NCBI RefSeq assembly: GCF_031432425.1
Contig: NZ_JAVKPH010000045.1
Coordinates: 1 to 23,584, forward strand
DNA: 23,584 bases
Direction of reading: 5' to 3'
From: Ruixingdingia sedimenti
GTDB taxonomy: Bacteria; Pseudomonadota; Alphaproteobacteria; Rhodobacterales; Rhodobacteraceae
Numbering within the stretch: the stretch's first letter is position 1; each line of letters begins with the position of its first letter. The notes beneath the pieces are model-generated. The model searched no databases, was not told the DNA's origin, and worked only from the letters and a program-made list of their open reading frames with translations. A program made the translations under genes and the position numbers. This document shows positions 1 to 6,903 of this stretch, piece by piece.

Positions 1-836
1 ACGCCTTCGAACCGCGTCCAGGCGTCCTGGCCGCCCTCGCGGACCGGTGTGGTAAGGGCTGCGTCCACGCAGGGTTTCTCGCGCGGCTCGGCCGTCGCCA
101 TGCCGACACCGGGCATGGGCGGCATCTCGCCCGCGCGCTCGAGCATGTCGGCCAGATCGAACTCGAGATCGCTGGCTTCACGGATCAGGACGAGCCGTTC
201 CTGTCCGCCCTTGTGATAGACCGTGCCGGGCACGCGGATCGGCTGGTGCGCCGAGCGGAAATGCATGTCGCCGCCGACCTTGAGCGCGATATCGCCCCGC
301 AACTGGCAGAGCTGGTCGAGATCTCCGCCTTCGGCAGGCTCGGTCAGCTTCCACCAGACATGGAGCTTGGTCGCGCCATCGGCTGTGCGTCCGCCGCTCT
401 CGACGATCAGCGTTGGTCGCCCGAGGTGGTGGACGAGGTGATCGAGCTTGGCAGCGATGTCGCCCGCGTCCAGATCGACCACGACGCTCTGCATCTGCAG
501 GACATCGGCGGCACGCGCCTGTCCGGTTTCCGCCACTGTGCCGGGAATGACATAGACCGCCGCTCCCTCGCGCGCGCCCCAGGCGGCGAAGGTGGCGAGC
601 TTGTCGGGCGCCGCACCGTTCGCGTCGATCCAGATGTTGTGAGGCCGGCCGTCCTTGCCCTGACCCTTGTCCACGAAGCCACGGACAGGGATCAGTCCCT
701 CGGAATAGCCGAAGACCACGTCGACGAAGCGCGCGATCTGCGCGGGGTCCGGTTCCACGGCGAAGGGATCGGGCAGCGGTGCCGCGTCATTGAAATCCCG
801 CCACGGGTTGAAGTGGATGATCTTGTCGTCGCTCAT
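1..836 (-). CDS. RepB/AEP-type DNA primase, N-terminal part (runs off left edge)
   Basis: Translating the minus strand from the ATG at 836 gives an open frame of about 278 codons with no stop before the window edge, so the gene is partial at its 3' end. The product resembles the catalytic domain of archaeo-eukaryotic-type primases (RepB primase family) that make primers for plasmid and phage replication. Seen: a hydrophobic strand followed by the acidic pair D121-L-D123 (VVVDLDAGD), a KLHVWW strand with H159, and a motif around H197-R201 (AHQPIRVPGT), in the order expected for metal- and nucleotide-binding residues. A helicase domain often follows in such proteins and may lie off-window. The start overlaps the stop of the upstream nuclease gene (ATGA), so translation is probably coupled. 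This is the last visible gene of a long replication operon. The family is fairly sure; full architecture is unknown. Confidence 0.75.
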   Translation of the reverse strand, partial: MSDDKIIHFNPWRDFNDAAPLPDPFAVEPDPAQIARFVDVVFGYSEGLIPVRGFVDKGQGKDGRPHNIWIDANGAAPDKLATFAAWGAREGAAVYVIPGTVAETGQARAADVLQMQSVVVDLDAGDIAAKLDHLVHHLGRPTLIVESGGRTADGATKLHVWWKLTEPAEGGDLDQLCQLRGDIALKVGGDMHFRSAHQPIRVPGTVYHKGGQERLVLIREASDLEFDLADMLERAGEMPPMPGVGMATAEPREKPCVDAALTTPVREGGQDAWTRFEG

Positions 837-1600
837 GCCGCCAACCCCCAGCACCGTTCGGCATAGGCGCAGAACCGGCATTCGAAGAAGTCGCGGTTGG
901 CGGCGATGCGGGGCAGCAACTCGCCGGCGTCGGTGGCTTGGAGTATCCGCACCGCGCGGTCGGACATGCGCTGCGCCAGATCGGCATCGAAGGCGACCTG
1001 CTCGTGATGCAGTTCGGCCGTGTCCTTGTTGATCGCCGTGAACAGTGCCGGGGCCGTGGAAATCCCCCGCACCGAAGGCTCCATGTAGGCCTGGTAGATC
1101 GCGATCTGGGCGGCATAGACGGGCTTGGAGACGGCGACCCCGTCCTTGACGCAGGCCCGCCAGTTCCTGGCGTTCATCGTCTTGCATTCCCAGAGCGCCG
1201 GGGTGCGGAGACCGAGCGCGGCCGGGGCTCCGGCCACGATCCCGTCGACATGGCCACGAATGCGGCCGCCCGCGACGGAAAAACCGAACTGCTCTCCGTC
1301 CGGCCTGTTGCCCTTGCGGGTGTAGAGGTCGAGCCCCGCCGCCCGCAGCCAGCGGATCGCCAGATCCTCGAGTTGATGTCCGATCTCGAAGATCCGCAGG
1401 GTCTGGCCGCCGAAATCCGCGCCCTCATCCTTGGGCGCACCCGCGAACTCGAACTGCAGCGCGCGTTCGCAGGCATGTCCCAGACGGGACGCGCCGAGAT
1501 AGGTCCGTGGCGGCGTGGCCTCCCGCTCGGCGATCAGCGCGGCGTCGACCAGCGCGTTGATCCGCTCGGCCATGGAGGGGCGAGGGTTGAAATCCAGCAT
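833..1600 (-). CDS. PD-(D/E)XK nuclease, Cas4/RecB-like with Fe-S type cysteines
   Basis: A 255-aa protein with the layout of Cas4/RecB-like exonucleases. The first cysteine is in LGHACERAL (C44), the nuclease core includes GHVDG (D119) and WECKT (E138, K140), and three C-terminal cysteines lie in ECRFCAYAERC (C241, C244, C250). One N-terminal plus three C-terminal cysteines is the known pattern that holds a 4Fe-4S cluster in Cas4/AddB-type nucleases. The likely role is processing DNA ends during phage-type replication or recombination. No cas1, cas2 or CRISPR array is visible, so a CRISPR role is not supported. It overlaps the primase by 4 nt downstream, and its start shares one base with the stop of the upstream gene (TGATG). 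Family assignment is strong; the exact polarity and substrate are inference. Confidence 0.85.
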   Translation of the reverse strand: MLDFNPRPSMAERINALVDAALIAEREATPPRTYLGASRLGHACERALQFEFAGAPKDEGADFGGQTLRIFEIGHQLEDLAIRWLRAAGLDLYTRKGNRPDGEQFGFSVAGGRIRGHVDGIVAGAPAALGLRTPALWECKTMNARNWRACVKDGVAVSKPVYAAQIAIYQAYMEPSVRGISTAPALFTAINKDTAELHHEQVAFDADLAQRMSDRAVRILQATDAGELLPRIAANRDFFECRFCAYAERCWGLAA

Positions 1601-2025
1601 CAGAACGGCACCTCGCTCCCGGCGGCGATGCGCGACATCTCGGCGCCGTAACCTTCCAGCACCTCCTCAATCAGGGCGGTGACATCGGTTTCGGTGAGAT
1701 CGCGCAGCCGCTTGTCCCAGCCGATCAGGTCCATCGTCTGGCCCAGCCGCTTCATCACCATTGCAATGGCGAGGCGTTCTTCATCGGTCGTTCCCTGCAT
1801 GGTCAGTCCTTTCCGGTGGCGAGCCGCGAAGAACGCCTGGCAGTGCATCGAGCAGAACCAGCGGTGTTCGCGAGGGCGGGGTTTGTAGGGGTTGAAGAAG
1901 CCGAAGCCGCGCGCGGGGCGCAGACAGACGGCGCAAGGCTTGAGGCGCGGGTGCCAGAGCCGAATACGCTCCGGGCAATCCGCAGTCGCTGCGGGCGGGG
2001 ATGGGACTTGCGCGACATGATTCAC
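1600..2025 (-). CDS. Small conserved phage-type protein with Cys motif (DUF6511-like)
   Basis: A 141-aa protein. The N-terminal half contains KPCAVCLRPARGFGFF followed by WFCSMHCQAFF, two C-x2-C/C-x3-C pairs that could bind one zinc. The C-terminal half is helical and acidic (DLTETDVTALIEEVLEGYG). The CAVC...FCSMHC arrangement resembles the family I know as DUF6511, but I cannot verify that here. It lies between the helicase (4-nt ATGA overlap with its end) and the nuclease (TGATG overlap), so it is very probably translated as part of the replication operon. No enzymatic motif is visible; a zinc-binding accessory protein in DNA metabolism is the most that can be inferred. Confidence 0.7.
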   Translation of the reverse strand: MNHVAQVPSPPAATADCPERIRLWHPRLKPCAVCLRPARGFGFFNPYKPRPREHRWFCSMHCQAFFAARHRKGLTMQGTTDEERLAIAMVMKRLGQTMDLIGWDKRLRDLTETDVTALIEEVLEGYGAEMSRIAAGSEVPF

Positions 2026-3686
2026 GCCGCCCTTCGCTCGGGCTCGGCCGCCGTGACGAGGCGCCGGATGTCGCGCTTGTTGAACTGGAACGAGATCAGC
2101 GCGGAGGCGCGATAGCGCGTCAGGCCGTAATCGCGCCGGAACTCGGGCGGCAGGCAGTTCAGCTGCTTTTCCGTCGCGTCCTGCTTCAGCCAGCCCTTCG
2201 ACTTGAAGGCGCTCTCGTCGGTCTCATGGGTGTTAAGCCAGTCGTCGGCCTGCGCGAGACAGACGATGCGCTCGCCCACGCTCAGGAGCCGCGTCGCCTT
2301 GCCCTTGGCGCCCCCGACCGCGTGCCAGCGGCCCTCGAGGAAGAACACGCCGCCCCAAGCGTGAAAGCCGTTGGCCATCAGCGCGGCGTCGTCGCCGAAC
2401 AGGTCCACCCACGCGAAACTCGATCGCTCGAGAAGGTCGAGCTCGGTCATGAAGAAACTGTCGATGGGCTCCGCGCCTTCGCGCGGCAGCTCGCACCCGC
2501 ATATCGGGCATTCGGTGACCGCGATCGGGATCTCGGCCTTGCATTCGGGGCAGAGTTTCGTCGGGGCTTCCCCCGGCGTCGGAATGCGCCCATCGAGATC
2601 GACATCCTGCTCCAGCGTGCCGTGCGTGAGGCTCGACGTCCCGAAATCCAGAACGACGCAGTCGGTCTTGACGATGCCGGGGTGTTCCTCGGGATCGACG
2701 GTGCGCAGGCCGCGCCCGACCATCTGGATCATGGTGGACTTGTAGGAGCTGGGGCGCAGCAGCACGACGCAGGAGGTGGGTGGATGGTCCCAGCCTTCGG
2801 TCAGCACCGCCACGTTGACGATGACGCGGATGTCGCCCGCCGCGTAGTCGGCGAGGATCGCCTTGCGGGTCTCGGCCGCCAGATCGCCGTGGATCAGTGC
2901 GGCGGACACGCCAGCCGCCCTGAACGCCTCGGTGACGTGTTCGGCGTGGGCGACGGTGGAGCAGAACACCACAGTCTGCCGATCGCCCGCCTTCTCCTTC
3001 CAGTGGCGGATCACCTCGTCGGTGACGGGCGCGCGATCCATGATGCCCGCCACTTCCGCCATGTCGAAATCCGACATGGTCTTGCGGACCGAGCGCAACT
3101 CGTCCTGCACGCCCACATCGATGACGAAGGTGCGCGGCGGCACCAGGTGGCCAGAGGCGATCAACTCGCCCAGCCGCACCTGATCGGCGACATTGTCGAA
3201 GACCTCGCGCAGGCCCTTCCTGTCGCCCCGGTTCGGGGTGGCCGTGACCCCGAAGATCCGGGCGTCGGGATTGGCCTCGCGGACGCGGTCAATGATGCGG
3301 CGATAGCTGTCGGCGACGGCATGGTGCGCCTCATCCACGACCAGCAGGTCGAGACGCGGCATGTCGGCGAGGTTCGAGGCCCGCGCCAGCGTCGGCACCA
3401 TGGCGAAGGCGACCTGGCCACCCCAGGATTTCTCCGTGGCGTCGATCACCGAGGTGGCGACGCCCGGCACCACGCGCTGGAACTTGGACCGGTTCTGCGC
3501 CGTCAGCTCGTCGCGATGCGCCAGCACGCAGGCCTTGGCGCCATCGCCGATCATCTCGCCGGTGACCGCCGAGAGCATGATGGTCTTGCCCGCACCGGTG
3601 GGCGCTACGCCCAACGTGTTGCCGCGGGAAGCGAGCGCAGCCACGCTGCGCTCGACGAAGGTCTTCTGGCGGGGGCGCAGGCGCAT
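2022..3686 (-). CDS. SF2 DEAH-box DNA helicase with C-terminal zinc-ribbon
   Basis: A 554-aa superfamily II helicase, similar in layout to the RecG/UvrB/type I-III restriction helicase group. Motif I is APTGAGKT (28-35), motif II is DEAH (118-121), motif III is TATP (148-151), and motif VI is QMVGRGLR in the second RecA-like domain. At roughly residues 375-400 is a CPEC...CPICGC cluster, a probable zinc ribbon, followed by an uncharacterised C-terminal region. It probably unwinds or remodels DNA in replication or recombination of the element. A clear Shine-Dalgarno (AGGGGGAG, 7 nt before ATG) supports the start. It lies 14 nt after the upstream gene and overlaps the next by 4 nt. No nuclease motif is seen in it, so it is not itself a restriction subunit. 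Confidence 0.88.
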   Translation of the reverse strand: MRLRPRQKTFVERSVAALASRGNTLGVAPTGAGKTIMLSAVTGEMIGDGAKACVLAHRDELTAQNRSKFQRVVPGVATSVIDATEKSWGGQVAFAMVPTLARASNLADMPRLDLLVVDEAHHAVADSYRRIIDRVREANPDARIFGVTATPNRGDRKGLREVFDNVADQVRLGELIASGHLVPPRTFVIDVGVQDELRSVRKTMSDFDMAEVAGIMDRAPVTDEVIRHWKEKAGDRQTVVFCSTVAHAEHVTEAFRAAGVSAALIHGDLAAETRKAILADYAAGDIRVIVNVAVLTEGWDHPPTSCVVLLRPSSYKSTMIQMVGRGLRTVDPEEHPGIVKTDCVVLDFGTSSLTHGTLEQDVDLDGRIPTPGEAPTKLCPECKAEIPIAVTECPICGCELPREGAEPIDSFFMTELDLLERSSFAWVDLFGDDAALMANGFHAWGGVFFLEGRWHAVGGAKGKATRLLSVGERIVCLAQADDWLNTHETDESAFKSKGWLKQDATEKQLNCLPPEFRRDYGLTRYRASALISFQFNKRDIRRLVTAAEPERRAA

Positions 3687-3700
3687 GGCCGTTCTCCCCC

Positions 3701-4330
3701 TTACTGCGCCCAGCTCGGCCGACCGGCGAACCCGGGAGCGGACGCGGGCTGGCTGGGCTGATGTGACGGTGCCGCAGAGGTGGTCTGCTGCGGGGCATGT
3801 CCGGCTGCACCCTGTCCGCCGAACTGCAGCGCAGCCGTCCCCATGACCTGAGCGTAATCGTGATGATCGGGCGTGACCGCGCTGCGGATCTCGTTCTTGT
3901 CGTCGCCGCTGGCGTCGGTGCCGATGTCGATGCGGGCGATGAACTCGATCCCGTCGAGATCGGCGAAGCCGTTGATGCGCCGCGCCGCCTGCGCCTCGGC
4001 CGACATGTCCTTGTCGGAAATCCCGCGGGCCGAGTTCAGCATTCCGCGCACGAGGCTGCGGCCCATGTTGGCCCAGTCCGGCCCCTTGGGGCTGTAAAGC
4101 CCGATCAGGGTGAAGATCTTGCGCCGGGCATACTGACCCTCGGTCACCGTGAACTCGCCGTTGAGATAGACAGCCCCGGTCGAGCCGCGCGTCGCATAGC
4201 CGCCGGTCCAGCCCTGCGAGGCATCGTCGAAACCGCCGGGGCGGATGGTCAGGCGCACCTTGGCCAGCGTGCCCTTCGGGATCAGGTTGGTGTTGCTTTG
4301 CGCGTCGTTGAAATCGTTCCAGGAACCCAT
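3701..4330 (-). CDS. Phage-type protein, possible ssDNA-binding protein
   Basis: A 209-aa protein. Residues 1 to about 150 look like a compact beta-rich domain (KGTLAKVRLTIRPGG, AVYLNGEFTV, RKIFTLIGLYSPKG, IEFIARIDIG). The last 45 or so residues are low complexity, rich in Q, P, A, S and G, ending in PSWAQ. A beta domain plus a disordered tail is the general shape of single-strand binding proteins, and Sak4-like ATPases (the gene just upstream) are commonly encoded beside one. I do not recognise a specific family, so the SSB role is inference from shape and context. The start is well supported by AAAGGAGG about 6 nt before the ATG. It sits 19 nt after the ATPase gene and 14 nt before the helicase. 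Confidence 0.6.
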   Translation of the reverse strand: MGSWNDFNDAQSNTNLIPKGTLAKVRLTIRPGGFDDASQGWTGGYATRGSTGAVYLNGEFTVTEGQYARRKIFTLIGLYSPKGPDWANMGRSLVRGMLNSARGISDKDMSAEAQAARRINGFADLDGIEFIARIDIGTDASGDDKNEIRSAVTPDHHDYAQVMGTAALQFGGQGAAGHAPQQTTSAAPSHQPSQPASAPGFAGRPSWAQ

Positions 4331-4349
4331 GGGGAACCTCCTTTTCTGA

Positions 4350-5222
4350 TCAGGATTGCGGTTGGGATGGGGCGTCAGCCGCCGGGTCGGCGGGTGGCGG
4401 GGTGTAGGTCAGGCGCTTGGGCGCTGGCGCGACGGGGGCGCGGATCTTTGTCATCAGGCGGCCGAGGTGAGGCTCCTCGACCTGATCCAGCCGGCCGGAG
4501 CGGTCCTTGGCCGGAAAGCCCCAGGGGTTGATCGTCTGGCAGACGAAGGCGCGATAGGGATCGCCATCGGCCTTCAGCTCCGCCATGGTGATCACCTCGT
4601 CGACGATCCCCGGCAGCTCCAACCCGGTCTTCGAGCCGTCGATTTGCGGCTGGAACACCTTGCGATTGAAGTCGTCGAGCTTCTCGTCGAGGATCCCGAC
4701 GAACCAGACGTTCTTGGCCCGTGTGTGCTGGAGATGGGTGAGCCAGCCGATCATCTCGCGGCCGTGCAGCCCGTAGGCCCCGCGCACATCCGGCCTGCCG
4801 GTCTTCTCCGACAGCGCCTCGGGCCGGCCCTTGCACCAGCCGAAGCACAGCCGCCCGGCGACGGTGATCGAGTCCACGAAGATCGTGTCGTAGCGGTCGA
4901 GCACGGCCGGATCGCCGAAGCGGTCGCAGACTGCCTTGTAATGCGCCGGGCTGTAGGGCTGCTCGTCGCGCAGCGCCGGGTTCGGCCCGCCGATGAACAC
5001 CGCGAAATCCCGGCATTCCGTCCAGGTTCGCGGCCGGATGCTGTCCCCCGCCCAGCCCTCGATGGCGAGATCGCCCGCCTCGAGGTCCATGAACAGGGTG
5101 GTCGACGCGTTCAGCGTCCAGAGGAGCGAGGTCTTCCCGATGCCGGATTTGCCGAAGATGCAGCCCTTGATACCCCGCGGCTCGGCCAGCCGCTGGTCGG
5201 CGCTGATGATCGGGAGGCTCAT
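4350..5222 (-). CDS. Phage nucleotide-binding ATPase, Sak4/RecA-like (AAA_24 type)
   Basis: A 290-aa P-loop ATPase. Walker A is GKSGIGKTS (24-32), and a Walker B-like strand DTIFVDS lies near the middle. The layout, with a short N-terminus and a proline-rich tail after about residue 260, fits the phage Sak4/AAA_24 group, RecA-like single-strand annealing or recombination ATPases in phage replication modules. I chose the ATG at 5222 although the frame stays open further upstream: it overlaps the stop of the preceding gene as ATGA, is preceded by AGGGGG, and puts the P-loop at the usual distance from the N-terminus. Its partner is probably the SSB-like protein 19 nt downstream. ATPase identity is certain; the recombinase role is inferred from family and context. 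Confidence 0.82.
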   Translation of the reverse strand: MSLPIISADQRLAEPRGIKGCIFGKSGIGKTSLLWTLNASTTLFMDLEAGDLAIEGWAGDSIRPRTWTECRDFAVFIGGPNPALRDEQPYSPAHYKAVCDRFGDPAVLDRYDTIFVDSITVAGRLCFGWCKGRPEALSEKTGRPDVRGAYGLHGREMIGWLTHLQHTRAKNVWFVGILDEKLDDFNRKVFQPQIDGSKTGLELPGIVDEVITMAELKADGDPYRAFVCQTINPWGFPAKDRSGRLDQVEEPHLGRLMTKIRAPVAPAPKRLTYTPPPADPAADAPSQPQS

Positions 5223-5752
5223 TGATCGGCCCCCTGCGGGACGATCTCGATCTTCAGCGTGCCGGGCCGGACGGTGCGCGCGGGCTCGAAACCGGCACGG
5301 ATCGCATCGGGCCAGGCGGCGTATTTGCGCTCGGGCACCTTGAACGCAATGTCGACATACTGGCCGGGATCGTCCCCGGCGGCGCGGATGCGCTCGACCA
5401 TGGCGGCGAGGCGATCCTGATCCCAATCAACCCGTTTCGGCAGATCGGCGACCACGGTGAAATCACCATCGTCGAAGCGGATCGTGCCGGTGTCCTTGCC
5501 CGCGGCCTGCCGTTCCTCGGCGGCGCGAGTGCCGTAGCGGACCATCAGCGCGCCATCGAGGCGGGCCTTCGCGGCCTTGTCGCGCTTGATGCGCTCGTCG
5601 ACGTCGTGCTGCAGGATGGCCAGCAGTTCGACGGGCAGCTGGGCGATGTCCTGCAAGCCGAGGCCCGGCAGGTCGTCGACGGTGGGGGTGTTCGCGGGGA
5701 ACGGCATGTAAGGGTCTCCATGATCGGCAAAAAGGGATTGGAAGGCGGTCAT
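5219..5752 (-). CDS. Conserved phage-type hypothetical protein
   Basis: A 177-aa acidic protein I cannot assign to a function. A helical segment near residues 40-85 contains many charged residues (HDVDERIKRDKAAKARLDG). A second part contains FTVVADLPKRVDWDQDRL and YVDIAFKVPERKYAAWP and ends in a short strand region. Similar proteins occur beside Sak4-like ATPases in alphaproteobacterial prophages as far as I recall, but none has a known role to my knowledge. The ATG at 5752 shares a base with the stop of the upstream gene (TGATG) and has AAGAGG 7 nt upstream. A second in-frame ATG at 5707, with GGAG before it, is a possible alternative start. The product overlaps the ATPase gene by 4 nt, which suggests linked function. 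Confidence 0.65.
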   Translation of the reverse strand: MTAFQSLFADHGDPYMPFPANTPTVDDLPGLGLQDIAQLPVELLAILQHDVDERIKRDKAAKARLDGALMVRYGTRAAEERQAAGKDTGTIRFDDGDFTVVADLPKRVDWDQDRLAAMVERIRAAGDDPGQYVDIAFKVPERKYAAWPDAIRAGFEPARTVRPGTLKIEIVPQGADQ

Positions 5753-6105
5753 CACGCGGCCTCTTGCTCGGCGAGCAGGAGCGCGGACAGCGACACGGCT
5801 GCGGCCTTCGGCTTGGGGCGGGCGACGGCGATGTAGGCGAACTGATCGGGGCCCGTGCGCTCCTGCACCAGGTGCACGAGACCCTGTTCGGCGGCCCAGA
5901 AGGCGCGCGACCCGAGCCGGGCCAGTTCAGCGCGCTGCTGATCCGGCAACCGGGCGAACATCGGGACGATGTCGAGGACCAGAAAGCCGCGATGGTATTC
6001 CAGCCGGTCGCCCGGCACGGCCTGCGCCACCCAGGCGCAGAACTCGATCTCGGTGAGCGGTCGGCGGGCGCGGACCGTGATGAAGGGGGTGGTGCCCATG
6101 AACAT
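5752..6105 (-). CDS. Small conserved hypothetical protein
   Basis: A 117-aa protein of unknown function. It starts with a beta-rich stretch (TTPFITVRARRPLTEIEFCAWV), continues with a segment rich in hydrophobic and charged residues, and ends with an alanine- and leucine-rich helix (SLSALLLAEQEAA). No catalytic motif, transmembrane segment or signal peptide is visible. The start is secure because a near-perfect Shine-Dalgarno (AAAGGAGG, 5 nt before ATG) precedes position 6105. It is 22 nt downstream of the sigma-like gene and overlaps the next gene by one base, so it belongs to the replication operon. Confidence 0.65.
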   Translation of the reverse strand: MFMGTTPFITVRARRPLTEIEFCAWVAQAVPGDRLEYHRGFLVLDIVPMFARLPDQQRAELARLGSRAFWAAEQGLVHLVQERTGPDQFAYIAVARPKPKAAAVSLSALLLAEQEAA

Positions 6106-6127
6106 GATCTCCTCCTTTCGCCTCTAC

Positions 6128-6721
6128 TCAGGCCGCCGCGAGATCGTCCCAGGCGGGACCGAGACCGTGGGCAGTGAGGACGTGACGGAGATCGGCGAGG
6201 CGGCGGTAGAGCGCGGACCGGCTGCCGAAACCCTCGGCCGCCAGCGCGGTCACGGGGCGATGCGCCAGCGCCGCGCAGAACCGGCGATCCTCGGCCGGGA
6301 GCCGCGCGAGGGCGGCCTGCAGGGCGTGGTGAAGTTCGGTTACAGCGGCGACGCAACAGGTCTGGCCGTGCCAGGCGGCAAGCCCGTCGTCCTCGGCCAG
6401 CGTGTCGCCGGCCGGCTCGCGGGCTCCGGCCAGCGGAACCTCGAGCGAGAGCAGCGACCCACCCTGCGCGCGACGCTGGCGGTGGTGGCGCATCGCGATC
6501 CGCGAGGACTGGTTGCGCAGCACGATGTTGGCGAAAGCGCCGATGGTGCCACGCGAGGGATCGTAGGCGGGCAAGCGGCGCAGCAGATCGACCAGGAGAT
6601 CCTGGCCCAGATCCTCGCGCTCGCAGAGCGGCAGGCACAGCTTGCGCCGCAGCCGTTGCGCCGCCGCATCGGCTTCGCGGATGATGGTTTCAATGTCGTC
6701 GGGGGAAAGTTCGATCTGCAT
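6128..6721 (-). CDS. Sigma-70-family-like RNA polymerase sigma factor
   Basis: A 197-aa protein with the two conserved parts of small sigma factors. A region 2-like segment near residues 35-85 contains EREDLGQDLLVDLLRRLPAYDPSRG then GAFANIVLRNQ, the usual core-binding and -10-reading helices. A region 4-like helix-turn-helix near residues 140-185 contains LPAEDRRFCAAL followed by GSRSALYRRLADLR. It is the first gene of the minus-strand replication operon. It could direct host RNA polymerase to element promoters, or be a sigma-derived regulator. The start at 6721 has a GAGG 9 nt upstream; another upstream ATG is out of frame. The four-copy GGTGGG array lies 62-100 nt upstream of its start codon. 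The sigma fold is likely; promoter specificity is unknown. Confidence 0.7.
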   Translation of the reverse strand: MQIELSPDDIETIIREADAAAQRLRRKLCLPLCEREDLGQDLLVDLLRRLPAYDPSRGTIGAFANIVLRNQSSRIAMRHHRQRRAQGGSLLSLEVPLAGAREPAGDTLAEDDGLAAWHGQTCCVAAVTELHHALQAALARLPAEDRRFCAALAHRPVTALAAEGFGSRSALYRRLADLRHVLTAHGLGPAWDDLAAA

Positions 6722-6782
6722 CGCTGTGCGCCTCGGTCATCGTTTCTGATGAGCCCAAGGTGCCGGATGCGGTCGGCGCGCA

Positions 6783-6821
6783 GGTGGGAACGGGGTGGGA
6801 ATAAGGTGGGGGTTTGGTGGG
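6783..6821. repeat. Four GGTGGG hexamers at exact 11-bp spacing
   Basis: GGTGGG starts at 6783, 6794, 6805 and 6816. The three 5-nt spacers differ (AACGG, AATAA, GGTTT), so only the hexamer is conserved. On the minus strand this reads as CCCACC four times. The array lies in the 182-nt gap between the divergent sigma-like gene (minus) and the AT-richer cargo gene (plus). One repeat per about one helical turn puts all copies on the same DNA face, as in operators and iterons. The plus strand is also G-rich enough to suggest a G-quadruplex, but one loop (8 nt) exceeds the usual limit. Confidence 0.75.
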
Positions 6822-6903
6822 CCTGACAAATTTCTGTCGAAGGCTACGCCGTAGGAAGGCCTTGTCCGTTCAAAATCACGGCGGCTTCGTTCGCCTCTTG
6901 CCC

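Noticed and set aside
2001..3761. Long plus-strand open frame (586 aa) opposite the helicase gene
   Set aside because: Its product is rich in H, R, G and A with no domain, while the minus strand encodes all SF2 helicase motifs. High GC keeps the antisense frame open.
6783..6821. G-quadruplex as the main explanation for the G-rich array
   Set aside because: One loop is 8 nt and the strict 11-bp period with a conserved T is better explained by protein binding. It remains possible as a secondary property.
6814..6903. TTG start giving a 30-residue longer N-terminus for the HEPN-motif gene
   Set aside because: The codon lies inside the GGTGGG array and the added residues are Arg-rich with no domain. 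ATG at 6904 or later is more likely.
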